DNA of 64,000 nt from Scalindua sp964584595. Lineage in GTDB: Bacteria; Planctomycetota; Brocadiia; Brocadiales; Scalinduaceae. The notes beneath the pieces are model-generated. The model worked only from the letters and a program-made list of their open reading frames with translations. It was not told where the DNA came from and did not search any database. The position numbers were made by a program, and so were the translations under genes. Location of the stretch: contig CAZPAM010000001.1 of the NCBI GenBank assembly GCA_964584595.1, forward strand, positions 62,001 through 126,000. Direction: 5' to 3'. Positions within the stretch are counted from its first letter, which is position 1. Each line of letters begins with the position of its first letter. Shown piece after piece: positions 16,207 through 25,922 of this stretch.

Positions 16207-17619
16207 TTAGTAAGCATGTTTATTCACAAGCCCCCTCCAGATAGTCAGCCACATTATTGATAAATCTAACCTGAGGCTCCAATTTTCTATGTAATATAAG
16301 TCGCACTCAATCCTCTTCTCAAGTGAAGTGTTCCCTCTCCATCCGCTGATTTGTGCCCAGCCTGTAATACCAGCCTTCATCTTGTGCCTCAACATATACT
16401 TTGGAATCTTGTTTCTAAATTGCTGTATAAAGAATTCCCTCTCAGGCCTTGGTCCAACAATGCTCATATCCCCTTTAAGCACATTAAAGAATTGAGGGAG
16501 TTCATCTATGCTTGTCTTTCTCAAAAAGGTGCCAATTGATGTTCTACGGGAATCATCCTTTGCTGCCCATACCGGGCCTGTTTCCTTTTCAGCCTCAATT
16601 GCCATCGTCCTGTATTTCAACATGTTGAAAATCTTTCCATCTAAACCCATACGTTCCTGACTGTAAAATACAGGGCCCCTGGACGTCGCCTTTATCAGCA
16701 ATGAGACAACGAACATCAAAGGAGATGAAACTAATATAATGATTAAAGACAACATAATATCTGCAATCCTTTTGACAACAATATTCCAACCATATAAAGG
16801 TGAATCCCTTAGGCTGATTATGGGCATACCTTCAAATTCTCCAATACTTCCTCTTAATGTGGCTAATGTAGCGAACTCAAACAAATCCGGAATTACCATG
16901 ATTGATACCATTTCATCACCTATATTGTTAAGAATCGACTTTAATCTCTTATGAGCGCTTAATGGAAGGGTTATTAAAATTATATCAATCTTTTGACTCA
17001 TCACAACACTTCGAATATTTTCGAAATTATCCAGTACCTCAAATCCTTTCAGTTCATTACCAATCTGAGAATTATCTTCACTCAAAAAACCTCTAATTTT
17101 GATACCAAGTTCAGGGTGTTCATGTAATCTATCTGTAACACCTTGTCCCAAACTCCCTGTTCCTACGATTAAGGCATGTCTTAAATTATATCCTCTTTTT
17201 CTGATAAACCTTAAAAGCTCACGAAAAAGAATCCTTTCAATACACAGGGCAATCACGCAAATTACCCCAAAATATACAAATGTAAGTCTTGAAAACTCAT
17301 ATTGTCTAACAAAAAAAGACAATGAAACCAAAATTAAGGTAGCAATTGCAGTTGCCTTTGCAATATCCCATACCTCTGCAACCTTAGATGAAATCCTTCT
17401 TGGTCTGTATAAACCAAACGTTTTAAACACTATATACCAGAGCGGAAGCATAATCAGTAGAAGGGTAATGTACGTATAAAATGAAGGTATACCTTTGGAT
17501 ACAGGAATAATTGGAATATAAAATCGCACATAATACGCCAACATCCATGAGACGGCAAGTGTTATCCAATCAATAAACAAAACCAGAGTTTCAAAAAACT
17601 TACTATGCTTTTTTAACAT
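16207..17619 (-). CDS. Polyprenyl-phosphate sugar-1-phosphate transferase (WcaJ/PssY type), copy 1
   Basis: Starts glycan assembly by moving a sugar-1-phosphate, probably glucose, from a UDP donor onto undecaprenyl phosphate at the inner membrane. The 470 residues comprise four N-terminal membrane helices, a CoA-binding-like Rossmann domain (ALIVGTGSLGQGV) and a C-terminal bacterial sugar transferase domain. Catalytic motifs there are GPVFYSQERMGLDGKIFNMLKYRTM-type (key residues QER and KYRTM) and SIDELPQFFNVLKGDMSIVGPRPE. A paralogue lies at 23117-24505, so the locus has two possible initiation steps. Confidence 0.9.
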   Translation of the reverse strand: MLKKHSKFFETLVLFIDWITLAVSWMLAYYVRFYIPIIPVSKGIPSFYTYITLLLIMLPLWYIVFKTFGLYRPRRISSKVAEVWDIAKATAIATLILVSLSFFVRQYEFSRLTFVYFGVICVIALCIERILFRELLRFIRKRGYNLRHALIVGTGSLGQGVTDRLHEHPELGIKIRGFLSEDNSQIGNELKGFEVLDNFENIRSVVMSQKIDIILITLPLSAHKRLKSILNNIGDEMVSIMVIPDLFEFATLATLRGSIGEFEGMPIISLRDSPLYGWNIVVKRIADIMLSLIIILVSSPLMFVVSLLIKATSRGPVFYSQERMGLDGKIFNMLKYRTMAIEAEKETGPVWAAKDDSRRTSIGTFLRKTSIDELPQFFNVLKGDMSIVGPRPEREFFIQQFRNKIPKYMLRHKMKAGITGWAQISGWRGNTSLEKRIECDLYYIENWSLRLDLSIMWLTIWRGLVNKHAY

Positions 17620-17661
17620 ATCACTTAATTTTTAAATTCCAGCACTTACATTATAATTTCG

Positions 17662-18831
17662 TTAATTTACCAGTAAAACGTCCTTCTTGAACTCACTATA
17701 TTTTTGTTCTATATAATCCTTAATTTTATCCTTAAATATTGCCCTGTCAAAAGACTCCGCATTCTTCCTGATCTCATGCCTGTCAAACACATCCCTTATA
17801 TCTTCAAAATAGGATACAGCCTCAGCAAGGGCATCAGGGTTATGTTCATAAAAGAATACTCCCGTAGCCTTTTGTGACTGCCCTTCCTCACTATCTTCTC
17901 TCGGTCTGTTACTATTTATAGGAATAATTGTTTCTAAAGCACCTCCACCTCCATAAGCTATTACTGGCTTCCCGGATGCCTGTGCTTCCAGTGGAACAAT
18001 TCCAAAGTCATCTATTCCGGGGAAGATCAGAGCCTTACATGCTACATAGTGATCTCTTACTGTCTCGTCGGACTGCCATCCCATTAATTCAATATTTCTG
18101 CCTGCAATTCTTCTCAGCCTGCCCTCCTCCTGCCCGGCACCAATTACTTTCAGTGGTAGGCCAAGTTTATTGAATGCATTAATTCCAATATCCACCCGTT
18201 TATTTGGTGCCAATGGAGAAACCATCAGGTAAAAATCTTCACTAGATGTCGACGGCTTGAAATATGAACAGTCAACCGGCGGAAATATTATGTCTGGCTC
18301 TCTACCATAATGCTTCTTTATTCTCTCGGCTACATATTTGGAAATAGCAACAAATCTGTTTACACGCCGGCTGCTTTTTACATCCCATTTTCGTAGATAA
18401 TTCCGCACCAAAGAAGCCGCCATTCTTGCCATTCCACCGGATCGTTCTCCGGTAAAATATTGATCATACATGTCCCATATGTATCTCATTGGTGTGAAGC
18501 AATAACACACGTGCAGTGTATCAGGTTCTGTCATTACGCCTTTCGCAACACAATGGCTGCTGGACAGGACAACATCGTATCCGCGGAGATCAAAACTTTC
18601 AATAGCATTCGGAAATACAGGCAGAAAGTAGCGATACTTTGTCTCTGCCAAGGGTAGATGCTGAATAAACGATGTACGAATATCCATATTCTCAATAGTA
18701 TCTGAAGCGCTTCCTTTGTTATGCAGCAAAGTATACAGATGAGCATGAGGAAACAACTCACAGAATACCTCCAGGACCTTCTCTCCCCCTCTCATACCTG
18801 TAATCCAGTCATGTACCAGTGCAATTTTAAT
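17662..18831 (-). CDS. Glycosyltransferase, family GT4, with apparent ATT start
   Basis: A GT-B fold transferase adding a sugar to a lipid-linked glycan. The first in-frame ATG (18795) gives MRGGEKVLEVF, which cuts off the first beta strand. Reading further upstream gives KIALVHDWITG, the standard opening of this subfamily, beginning at an ATT (18829-18831) with AAAGGAG nine to ten bases before it. No ATG, GTG or TTG occurs in frame between this ATT and the stop before it, so ATT is the likely start (389 residues). Donor-site features include PFPGIDDFGIVPLEAQASG-like (key residues GIVPLEA) and YGGGGALETI. The stop lies 42 bases upstream of the next gene. Confidence 0.82.
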   Translation of the reverse strand: MKIALVHDWITGMRGGEKVLEVFCELFPHAHLYTLLHNKGSASDTIENMDIRTSFIQHLPLAETKYRYFLPVFPNAIESFDLRGYDVVLSSSHCVAKGVMTEPDTLHVCYCFTPMRYIWDMYDQYFTGERSGGMARMAASLVRNYLRKWDVKSSRRVNRFVAISKYVAERIKKHYGREPDIIFPPVDCSYFKPSTSSEDFYLMVSPLAPNKRVDIGINAFNKLGLPLKVIGAGQEEGRLRRIAGRNIELMGWQSDETVRDHYVACKALIFPGIDDFGIVPLEAQASGKPVIAYGGGGALETIIPINSNRPREDSEEGQSQKATGVFFYEHNPDALAEAVSYFEDIRDVFDRHEIRKNAESFDRAIFKDKIKDYIEQKYSEFKKDVLLVN

Positions 18832-18893
18832 CTTACTAAACTCCTTTAAGCCACTAAGCCATTTTGAGATTGATATCTTCTAAAACAATCATT

Positions 18894-19997
18894 TCAGGAC
18901 ATCATTTTCTGGTATATTTTATATGTCTCTTTTGCAACCTTCTCCTGAGTATAATTGTTTAATACCCTCTGCCTGCCTCTCTCTGCCAATTCCACCCTTA
19001 AATCATAATCATTTATTAGTAACTCTAACTTTGGAACTAAATCATTAACACTACCTTCTCTAAATATTAGCCCACAGTCAGCAATAACATGTGGAATTTC
19101 TCCGGAGTCTGACCCGATAACAGGAACTTCGCACGCCATTGCCTCAATTAATACCCTTCCAAATTGCTCCTTCCACTTCTTTGTAGTAAGAGAAGGGAGC
19201 ACTAAGCAGTCCATACAGTTTAAATATTCTGGAATCTGTGAAGAAGGAATAGTATCTACAATCCTGATCTGTTCAGAGATCCCCAAGCGTCTTCCTCCTA
19301 TCATTATCTTATTTCTTAATTTCCCATCACCTACAAACAGGAGATTAACCTTGCGCTTTAGCTTTGACACTGCTCCCAACAAGTCCATAACTCCCTTTTC
19401 GTTTACAAGTCTGCCTATATATCCAATAGTGTAATTGTCCAGCCTTAACTTAGACTTAAGCTCTGGCATTTCAATCCTACGGTATATCAAATGGTCTATA
19501 CCATATGGAACTACCGAAAGTCGATCCTCACCAAAACCCTTTCTGACAAGAATATCTCTTATTTCCTCACTGGCGGCTACTGCATAATCAGCATTCTCCA
19601 AGTTATGTCGTTCAATCCAGGAAAATGGAAACGGATATACTTTGTAAATATTCTGCAATGAGACAAATAAACATTTAGCATTATACCTCTTTGCCAGCCT
19701 AATTGCCTGATAAGTTACAATACTATAATGCTCCTCTTCAATATGAATGATATCCGGGCGAATCTGCCTAACAACTTCTGATAGTCCTGGGTACCAGTGA
19801 AAATGATTGAAGCCATTTAATTTGACTTTCCTGGGAATTATCTTATATTCTTTACAATATCCCTTCTCTAGCCTGGTGTTTTGCCATTCTGCAGGCACAA
19901 TCAAGGTCAACTCTACATCATTAAGCCTTGCCAATTCTTCGAATCGTTTATGATATACCTCAGATACTAAAGCCTTCCATATTACTAATACCTTCAT
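18894..19997 (-). CDS. Glycosyltransferase, family GT4
   Basis: A 367-residue GT-B glycosyltransferase, peripheral at the inner membrane. The C-terminal nucleotide-sugar site is recognisable as FGRVLIEAMACEVPVIGSDS (the E-x7-E pattern), preceded by YTIGYIGRLVNEKGVMDLL. The N-terminal acceptor domain begins MKVLVIWKALVSEVYHKRFE. It lies between another GT4 gene and the flippase with short gaps (seven bases to the flippase), so it is in the same operon. The sugar specificity is not predictable. Confidence 0.88.
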   Translation of the reverse strand: MKVLVIWKALVSEVYHKRFEELARLNDVELTLIVPAEWQNTRLEKGYCKEYKIIPRKVKLNGFNHFHWYPGLSEVVRQIRPDIIHIEEEHYSIVTYQAIRLAKRYNAKCLFVSLQNIYKVYPFPFSWIERHNLENADYAVAASEEIRDILVRKGFGEDRLSVVPYGIDHLIYRRIEMPELKSKLRLDNYTIGYIGRLVNEKGVMDLLGAVSKLKRKVNLLFVGDGKLRNKIMIGGRRLGISEQIRIVDTIPSSQIPEYLNCMDCLVLPSLTTKKWKEQFGRVLIEAMACEVPVIGSDSGEIPHVIADCGLIFREGSVNDLVPKLELLINDYDLRVELAERGRQRVLNNYTQEKVAKETYKIYQKMMS

Positions 19998-20004
19998 TTC
20001 ATAT

Positions 20005-21441
20005 CTATTTGCCCAGCAATTGTAAAAGAATTACCTTGTCATCTTTTGTAAGAAACCTGAATAACAGTAGGCAGGAGAAGTATATTAATGAACTTAGGAA
20101 TATAATAAGTACCAGATGCAATTTTGTTATAACCACGACTATGAATGTCCCCATAATAACTACACTAATTAATGGACTTATCAGCATAGTAATGACATTA
20201 ACCTTGCAGACATATTTTGCAATAAAGTACAGGCCTAAAGCGAACAAAACTATCTCTGTTATTACTGTTGCAGTGCCTGCACCCAAATATCCATAGTGAG
20301 GGATTAAGCATAAATTCAAGGCTATATTTACTAATACACACGTTCCAGCCATAATGGCATTAGTTTTTTGTCTGTTAACTGCAACCAGGATGTTCATCAG
20401 AATGTAATTAACAAAGATAAAGATAAGCGCAATAGCCAAAATCTTTAGTGCCGGAATTGTCTTGAAATATTCCTTTCCATAAATTACGTATATTAAACGG
20501 TCAGATAATAATAATGTACCCACTGCGATTGGTAATGCAATCGCCAAAAGATATCTAAAAGATGTCTTGAAAACATTTCTAAGAGAATCTATAGATTCCT
20601 TGTACAAGCTGGAGACAATAGGAAAGAGTGCACTTACAATCAGGGCCGGCAAAACACCTACTAATTCTATCAATCTCATTGCCGCCGAATACCATCCGAT
20701 CTCACTATTATCCCCTCTTATTAGTGAAAGCATAACTATATCAATCTTAAAATAGATAACAGTGAAGATGACGGTCAATGCAAGGGGCAATGATTCCCGA
20801 AGAATCTGTTTCCAGAAGCTCAGATTAAGGCATGGACGTATTTCTTCAATAATCACATACACCATGTAAAATCCAATTATTGAACTTATTAAATAGACTG
20901 CAAAAAAGATATTGGTTAAGACAAAAAGTCCATGTCCTAGCACCAAAATCACTATACCTGATAGAAAAAGAAGGATATGGTTTGCCCCCTTAATGAGTGC
21001 TTCTATATCCATCCGCTCATGTGCGTTAAGAACAGCACAAAAGAAATCTACCAAAGCCTTGAAAAACATTACCCCACCAAAGACCACAAGTAATGTAATT
21101 ACATCAGCAGGATAATCAGTAAAAAGAATGAATATGCCAATTACAGAGATGCATATCAGTGAGAGGACAATCTTTAACACCAGAATATTACCTACATATT
21201 CCCTGGTCAGTTCTTTTTGCCTGGACACATTCCTTATAAGTATTGTGCTTAAACCAAAATCTGCAACTATAAAACAAATTCCGGCAAAAGAGTATGCAAA
21301 TGATAATTTGCCAAAGTTTTCATCACCCAGCTTCCTTGCTATATATATGAATAATAGTGCGGGTAAGATCCTCGTAGACTCTGACAAAATCTTATAAAAG
21401 ATATTTCGCCTTGCTCTCTTGACTAGACCGTCTTTGGACAC
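20005..21441 (-). CDS. Wzx-type oligosaccharide flippase
   Basis: A 478-residue polytopic membrane protein of the MOP/polysaccharide-biosynthesis flippase family, with about 12-14 hydrophobic segments. It would move undecaprenyl-linked glycan units from the cytoplasmic to the periplasmic face. The opening KRARRNIFYKILSESTRILPALLFIYIARKLG and the helix carrying FGKLSFAYSFAGICFIVADFG are typical (key residues ARKLG, GKLSFA, DFGLS). The start is GTG at 21441, overlapping the ligase gene by 19 bases and so suggesting coupled translation. It pairs naturally with the adjacent O-antigen ligase/polymerase. Confidence 0.88.
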   Translation of the reverse strand: MSKDGLVKRARRNIFYKILSESTRILPALLFIYIARKLGDENFGKLSFAYSFAGICFIVADFGLSTILIRNVSRQKELTREYVGNILVLKIVLSLICISVIGIFILFTDYPADVITLLVVFGGVMFFKALVDFFCAVLNAHERMDIEALIKGANHILLFLSGIVILVLGHGLFVLTNIFFAVYLISSIIGFYMVYVIIEEIRPCLNLSFWKQILRESLPLALTVIFTVIYFKIDIVMLSLIRGDNSEIGWYSAAMRLIELVGVLPALIVSALFPIVSSLYKESIDSLRNVFKTSFRYLLAIALPIAVGTLLLSDRLIYVIYGKEYFKTIPALKILAIALIFIFVNYILMNILVAVNRQKTNAIMAGTCVLVNIALNLCLIPHYGYLGAGTATVITEIVLFALGLYFIAKYVCKVNVITMLISPLISVVIMGTFIVVVITKLHLVLIIFLSSLIYFSCLLLFRFLTKDDKVILLQLLGK

Positions 21442-22760
21442 GTTTCTGGTTTCCTAAACTGTGTTAATACCACCGCAAGCCCTAATATTATGCCCCATTG
21501 AAGATGAATGCCATGAACCGTTAATACGTCTGCAAGGTTATTGAACAAGTAAACAATTACCCCCCCCATTAAACCAACAAATAGCCAATAATGCCTGGAA
21601 TTCTCAAACGATTTCAAGGAACTCACTAAATACTTGACTATACATACTATCCAGAATACAAAAGCAGACAACCCCATAAATCCTGTCTCAACAAACAGTT
21701 GTAAATATAGATTATGCAAGTGATGGCGTGTTAAGTCATAAACTTGCGAGTAAGTTAATTCATAAACTTTGGTATATTTCTTAATAAGTAAAGGATAGTT
21801 ACCAATACCTATTCCAAGAATTAAGTCATCTTTTACCATGTTCAATCCTATAGGATAACATAAAGCTCTGGGTTCTAAAGCCTTCTTTACCTCATTTAAC
21901 GTTGTTGTTTTCATGAATTCGCTCTTATAAATATTTGAGGATAATAATATTGCAGATATTGCAAGGAACACCACTAAGAGAAGGACAACTTTTTTCATTT
22001 TTACTTTAGTCAGAGAGAAAACAAGGATCATTATCATGACTAAAGAAAGCCATCCCGTTCTGGAAAATGTAGAAACCCAGATTATTATTGATAGTACAGT
22101 AGAAATACCTAACGTAATCCTTTCCCATAAGCGTACACTTGTCATCAACATACAAAAAGAGACAGGTATTATTAAGTTTGCATAACCTGCCAATGGATTC
22201 GGGTTGCCAAAAAATGATGTTGCTCTATATCCTGCGCCATTATAATTAATGCTAATAATCCCAATTACTGAAACCATAGCCATAGTTAAAAATAGAGAAT
22301 ACAAAATTACTCTCACCTTCTTATCATCATTTATAAGATTTATAGTTAGATAATAGATCACAATAAGCTCTAGCCAACGCACAATCTCCTTCACCGTTAA
22401 CGACAACTCGATTGATTTTATAGCCGACAACAGAACACACAGTACAAATGGAATATAACAGTACACCAACTTCATATTCCTAAAACAATTATATCTTCCC
22501 AATATACTCTTATATATACAAACAAGAACTGAAACAGCCAGAATTGCTTCTAAAGGATAGATTGTAATGACTTCTAAATTATAGATTGTCCAGTTGCGAA
22601 AACCTATTACACGCTCAAGACAAATTGCGATGAATTGAAAATCTATTACACCCTCAAATGGGACAGATACGATTACAAACACAACACTCAGATACGGCCT
22701 GTAAAAGATCACACTAGCAATTACACATACTAAGCTAATTATAATGATCCAAGAAATCAT
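21423..22760 (-). CDS. O-antigen ligase/polymerase family membrane protein
   Basis: A 445-residue protein with about 12 hydrophobic segments and one large periplasmic loop (about residues 290-350), matching the Wzy_C/O-antigen ligase family. Family-like motifs include RATSFFGNPNPLAGYANLI, STFSRTGWLSL and, in the loop, RHHLHNLYLQLFVETGFMG, where the conserved His/Asn region lies. It would polymerise repeat units, or transfer glycan from the lipid carrier to an acceptor such as a surface protein or lipid. Polymerase and ligase cannot be told apart from sequence alone. It overlaps the flippase gene downstream. Confidence 0.83.
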   Translation of the reverse strand: MISWIIIISLVCVIASVIFYRPYLSVVFVIVSVPFEGVIDFQFIAICLERVIGFRNWTIYNLEVITIYPLEAILAVSVLVCIYKSILGRYNCFRNMKLVYCYIPFVLCVLLSAIKSIELSLTVKEIVRWLELIVIYYLTINLINDDKKVRVILYSLFLTMAMVSVIGIISINYNGAGYRATSFFGNPNPLAGYANLIIPVSFCMLMTSVRLWERITLGISTVLSIIIWVSTFSRTGWLSLVMIMILVFSLTKVKMKKVVLLLVVFLAISAILLSSNIYKSEFMKTTTLNEVKKALEPRALCYPIGLNMVKDDLILGIGIGNYPLLIKKYTKVYELTYSQVYDLTRHHLHNLYLQLFVETGFMGLSAFVFWIVCIVKYLVSSLKSFENSRHYWLFVGLMGGVIVYLFNNLADVLTVHGIHLQWGIILGLAVVLTQFRKPETCPKTV

Positions 22761-23116
22761 TTTCTTATTCTTATAAAAAACAAAAGCATTAGAAAGGCTT
22801 CTCTTAATACTAATTATGAAACGTAATAACTATCAAGAAATATAATGTGCTTATTTCAAAGAGTTATTCTATAAAAAAGCCTCATCATATATTTCAGCTC
22901 CCATTCAACTCTTTCTCTCCATTTTCTTCTCTTGCTGACAATCAATGACGGTCGCCTGGACGACCTAATGACAGATGACTATTAATATTGCCTCTTGCTT
23001 CATGTTTCTTGCTTCCATCATCAATCTAAAGCCCCCAATCCTACTTCCCACCTGATCCCTGCCACTCATAACCACTGACCAACAACAATTAATTTCCTTC
23101 CTCGTTAGAGTGAGGT
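22761..23116. other. Gene-free stretch with degenerate repeat remnants
   Basis: A 356-base gap between the ligase and the second polyprenyl glycosylphosphotransferase. It has no convincing ORF. Around 22990-23030 imperfect copies of CTTGCTTC/CATGTTTC-like units occur, resembling decayed short-unit tandem repeats. A small inverted repeat GGTCG-N6-CGACC is visible near 22949-22964. Promoters may lie here, but I could not identify one with confidence. Confidence 0.4.
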
Positions 23117-24505
23117 TCACCTCGCACCTCTCCCAAATAATACTACTTTTACAGTCTTTAAAAGTATATGTAAGTCAAGAACAAGTGAAAGATTCTTAAT
23201 ATAGAAAAGGTCATATTGTAGCTTTTCTGTGGCATCTTGAATTTCTTTCCCATGTTTATAGTGTACTTGTGCCCATCCAGTAATTCCTGGTTTCACAGAA
23301 TGTCTTAGATAAAAATACGGCACACTTTCTGAGAATTCACGAACTTCCTCTTTTATCAATAATCTTGGACCTATAATACTCATATCGCCCCTCATTACAT
23401 TCCATAATTGTGGTATTTCATCAATTCTAAAGAACCTTATTATTCTACCAACTTTTGTAACTCTTGGATCCTTTTTATAACCGGCTAAGGCTCTTTCATC
23501 TTCTTTTCCACAATCCATAGTTCTTAATTTTAATGCTATGAATATTTTTTTGTTTTCTCCCACCCTTTCCTGTTTAAAAAAAACAGATCCTTTTGAATCT
23601 ATTTTAATTGCTATAATTGCAACAAGCATCAATGGAAATGATGATACAATTCCAAACACAGCAATAATTTTGTCCAACACCCCTTTTATCTTTGTATTGT
23701 AAATGTTTTTCCTTATACCAGAAAAATCAGAATACCCTAGCCACCTATCACTTATATGATAAATTGGGATCTTGTCTGTAATATTTTCATAAAAGGCCGG
23801 CATATCAAGAATCTTTACTCCATTAAATTTCTCATTCATTAACATTCTAAACAGCTCAGGTGTTGTTCCATGTGTTATGGCAACAACTACTTCATCAACA
23901 CTTTTCTCCTTTACAAAAGACGAAAGAAGGTTTGTTGCGCCAAGGACTGGAGAAGAGCCAACAGCTGTCCCTCTCTTTTTCTCGTCATCATCTAAATACC
24001 CAACTATTTTGAAATTTTTATTCCCTTCCATAACGCTATACAATGCCCTGCCCGTGTAACCAGCCCCAATAACGAGAATCCTACGAAGCACATTATTGCT
24101 TTGAAAAGTCTTTTCGTATAAAAAGCGCCAAAGAAACATAAAAGAAAACACAAAGAATGAATTTGTCAAAATAACTATCCTACTATAACTCCAAAGACCA
24201 AGTATATAAACCCCCGCAGCAACGACACTATTCGCAATTATTATTGCGATAGCAAGCCTAATCGCAAACTTTATACTGACAAACTTGCCTTGAAAATTAT
24301 AAATATCAGCAATATAAAATATAAAAATGTATGTTAACGAGGATATAATAGAAGCGCTTGCAAAGAAGGGTATAGAGGAAGCATCTGGATAGAACTGGTC
24401 AAGTATTTTTGTTCGAATAGTAAGACACAAGTAAATACTAAAAATGATTAAAATAATATCACCTAACAATAGAATTATTTTTATTCTCGAGATGTGCTTT
24501 TTCAT
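23117..24505 (-). CDS. Polyprenyl-phosphate sugar-1-phosphate transferase, copy 2
   Basis: A second initiating enzyme of the WcaJ/WbaP superfamily, 462 residues. Four or five N-terminal membrane helices precede a Rossmann-like domain (RILVIGAGYTGRALY), then the membrane-inserted catalytic domain. That domain shows SVFFKQERVGENKKIFIALK with KLRTM, FRIDEIPQLWNVMRGDMS, IIGPR, and RHSVKPGITGWAQV. It differs clearly from copy 1 at 16207 and may load a different sugar, such as an N-acetylated or amino sugar, or act on a second glycan. It is followed eight bases later by a GT4 gene, probably the second transferase of that pathway. Confidence 0.88.
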   Translation of the reverse strand: MKKHISRIKIILLLGDIILIIFSIYLCLTIRTKILDQFYPDASSIPFFASASIISSLTYIFIFYIADIYNFQGKFVSIKFAIRLAIAIIIANSVVAAGVYILGLWSYSRIVILTNSFFVFSFMFLWRFLYEKTFQSNNVLRRILVIGAGYTGRALYSVMEGNKNFKIVGYLDDDEKKRGTAVGSSPVLGATNLLSSFVKEKSVDEVVVAITHGTTPELFRMLMNEKFNGVKILDMPAFYENITDKIPIYHISDRWLGYSDFSGIRKNIYNTKIKGVLDKIIAVFGIVSSFPLMLVAIIAIKIDSKGSVFFKQERVGENKKIFIALKLRTMDCGKEDERALAGYKKDPRVTKVGRIIRFFRIDEIPQLWNVMRGDMSIIGPRLLIKEEVREFSESVPYFYLRHSVKPGITGWAQVHYKHGKEIQDATEKLQYDLFYIKNLSLVLDLHILLKTVKVVLFGRGAR

Positions 24506-24512
24506 GATATCT

Positions 24513-25643
24513 TTAAAAGAATTGTGATCCCACCTTTTTATAAATCTCCATTGTTTTTCTAATTACAATTCTTTCATCAAATTCTCTTAAAACCTTCTTG
24601 CGGCCATTTTGTCCCATTTGAAGTCGCAACCCAGGATCTTTCGCCAATTTTAACATTGATTCCGCCAAAGAATTAACATTTTTTGGAGGCACAAGAAGGC
24701 CGTTAATACCATGTTCAACAATTTCCCTGCAGCCAGGCACATCCGTAGCGACTATTGCACGTCCACAGGAAGCCGCTTCAAGTAACACTTTTGGCAATCC
24801 CTCCCTATAAGATGGCAAGACCACAACATCTGATTTTACTATAAATGGTTTTACATCATCAACATGTTCTATCCATTCTATGCAACCATTCGCATTTTGA
24901 TCTTCCAGAAATTTTTCAGGGACCGTATTTGGGTTGCCATAATCAGGACTACCAACAAGTAAAAATTTGAGCGTTGGCAAGCTTCTTTTGGTAGACTTAG
25001 CAGCCTCAACAAATTCACCGACACCTTTGTCCCATAACATACGAGAAATTAAAGCAAAAGTGATATTACCATTTAACCGATTATCATTTACATGAGATGT
25101 AAAATACTCAGTGTTAACTCCAGACCCCTTGACCAAATATACTTTTTTCGGAGAAATTAATTTATACCGCAAAAACATTTCTTTATCATTCGAATTTTGA
25201 AAAATAACCTGTGACACTCCTTGAAATGCTACTTTATACATTGCTCTCACTATAAAACGCAAAATCCCTTTATTGATAAACGCATAGCCAAGACCAGTAA
25301 TTGAACTCACAACATTCTTTATGCCAGCAAAACGTGCGGCAAAAGAACCATAAATCGCCATTTTAGGAGTAAAAAGGTGAATAAAATCCGGTTGTAATCT
25401 CTTGTATATTACATAAATTCGCCATATTGTAAGCAGCTCTTTAAACGGATTTATTCCTCTACGAGAAATTATTAAACGAACAAAATTAATTCCATGTATT
25501 TCAAAATATTGAGAATATTTATCTTGAGGTGCCACAACAAAGACTTTCCAGCCGCTGGCAACCATTTCATTTAAAAGAGAAAGGCGAAAATTATAAAGAT
25601 ACCAACTTGTATTAGCAACAAATACTATTTTTTTATGTTCCAT
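24513..25643 (-). CDS. Glycosyltransferase, family GT4 (PglA-like)
   Basis: A 376-residue GT-B transferase. The N-terminal half (VANTSWYLYNFRLSLLNEM, IHLFTPKMAIYGSFAARFAG, TGLGYAF) resembles the subfamily that includes PglA-type N-acetylgalactosaminyltransferases acting on undecaprenyl-linked sugars. The donor site is SYREGLPKVLLEAASCGRAI (E-x7-E) with DVPGCREIV. Its position directly upstream (5') of the second phosphotransferase in the transcript suggests the pair starts one glycan. Specificity for HexNAc is a family-level hint only. Confidence 0.85.
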   Translation of the reverse strand: MEHKKIVFVANTSWYLYNFRLSLLNEMVASGWKVFVVAPQDKYSQYFEIHGINFVRLIISRRGINPFKELLTIWRIYVIYKRLQPDFIHLFTPKMAIYGSFAARFAGIKNVVSSITGLGYAFINKGILRFIVRAMYKVAFQGVSQVIFQNSNDKEMFLRYKLISPKKVYLVKGSGVNTEYFTSHVNDNRLNGNITFALISRMLWDKGVGEFVEAAKSTKRSLPTLKFLLVGSPDYGNPNTVPEKFLEDQNANGCIEWIEHVDDVKPFIVKSDVVVLPSYREGLPKVLLEAASCGRAIVATDVPGCREIVEHGINGLLVPPKNVNSLAESMLKLAKDPGLRLQMGQNGRKKVLREFDERIVIRKTMEIYKKVGSQFF

Positions 25644-25693
25644 ACAAAAATCTAATATTTATATATGTTACCAAAAAATGGTATTCAGATAAG

Positions 25694-25800
25694 ATGATCA
25701 GTACTATCAACAGGAATTCTACATATCTTCCATATCCGCAATCAGACCTCCGGCCTCCGATCCCAGACTTCAGATCTCAGAATTTGACACACCAATCTTC
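25694..25800. repeat. Degenerate short-unit repeat remnant
   Basis: Between 25720 and 25790 imperfect 7- to 8-base units such as GACCTCCG, GCCTCCGA, TCCCAGAC, TTCAGATC and TCAGAATT follow one another. The composition (C/T-rich on this strand) differs from the flanking genes. It looks like a decayed tandem repeat of the kind seen between genes in several environmental bacteria. There is no coding signal; the small ORF covering it is not credible. Confidence 0.4.
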
Positions 25801-25922
25801 ATTCATCCAATGCAAAAGATGCCTCCCAACACAACTTGCAAACACCAAAGCAATCTATTGTTGCTTAATAATGTTTCCAGCTTAACTTACTTAAAACTTT
25901 AGTTCACTTTTTCTCACTATGA

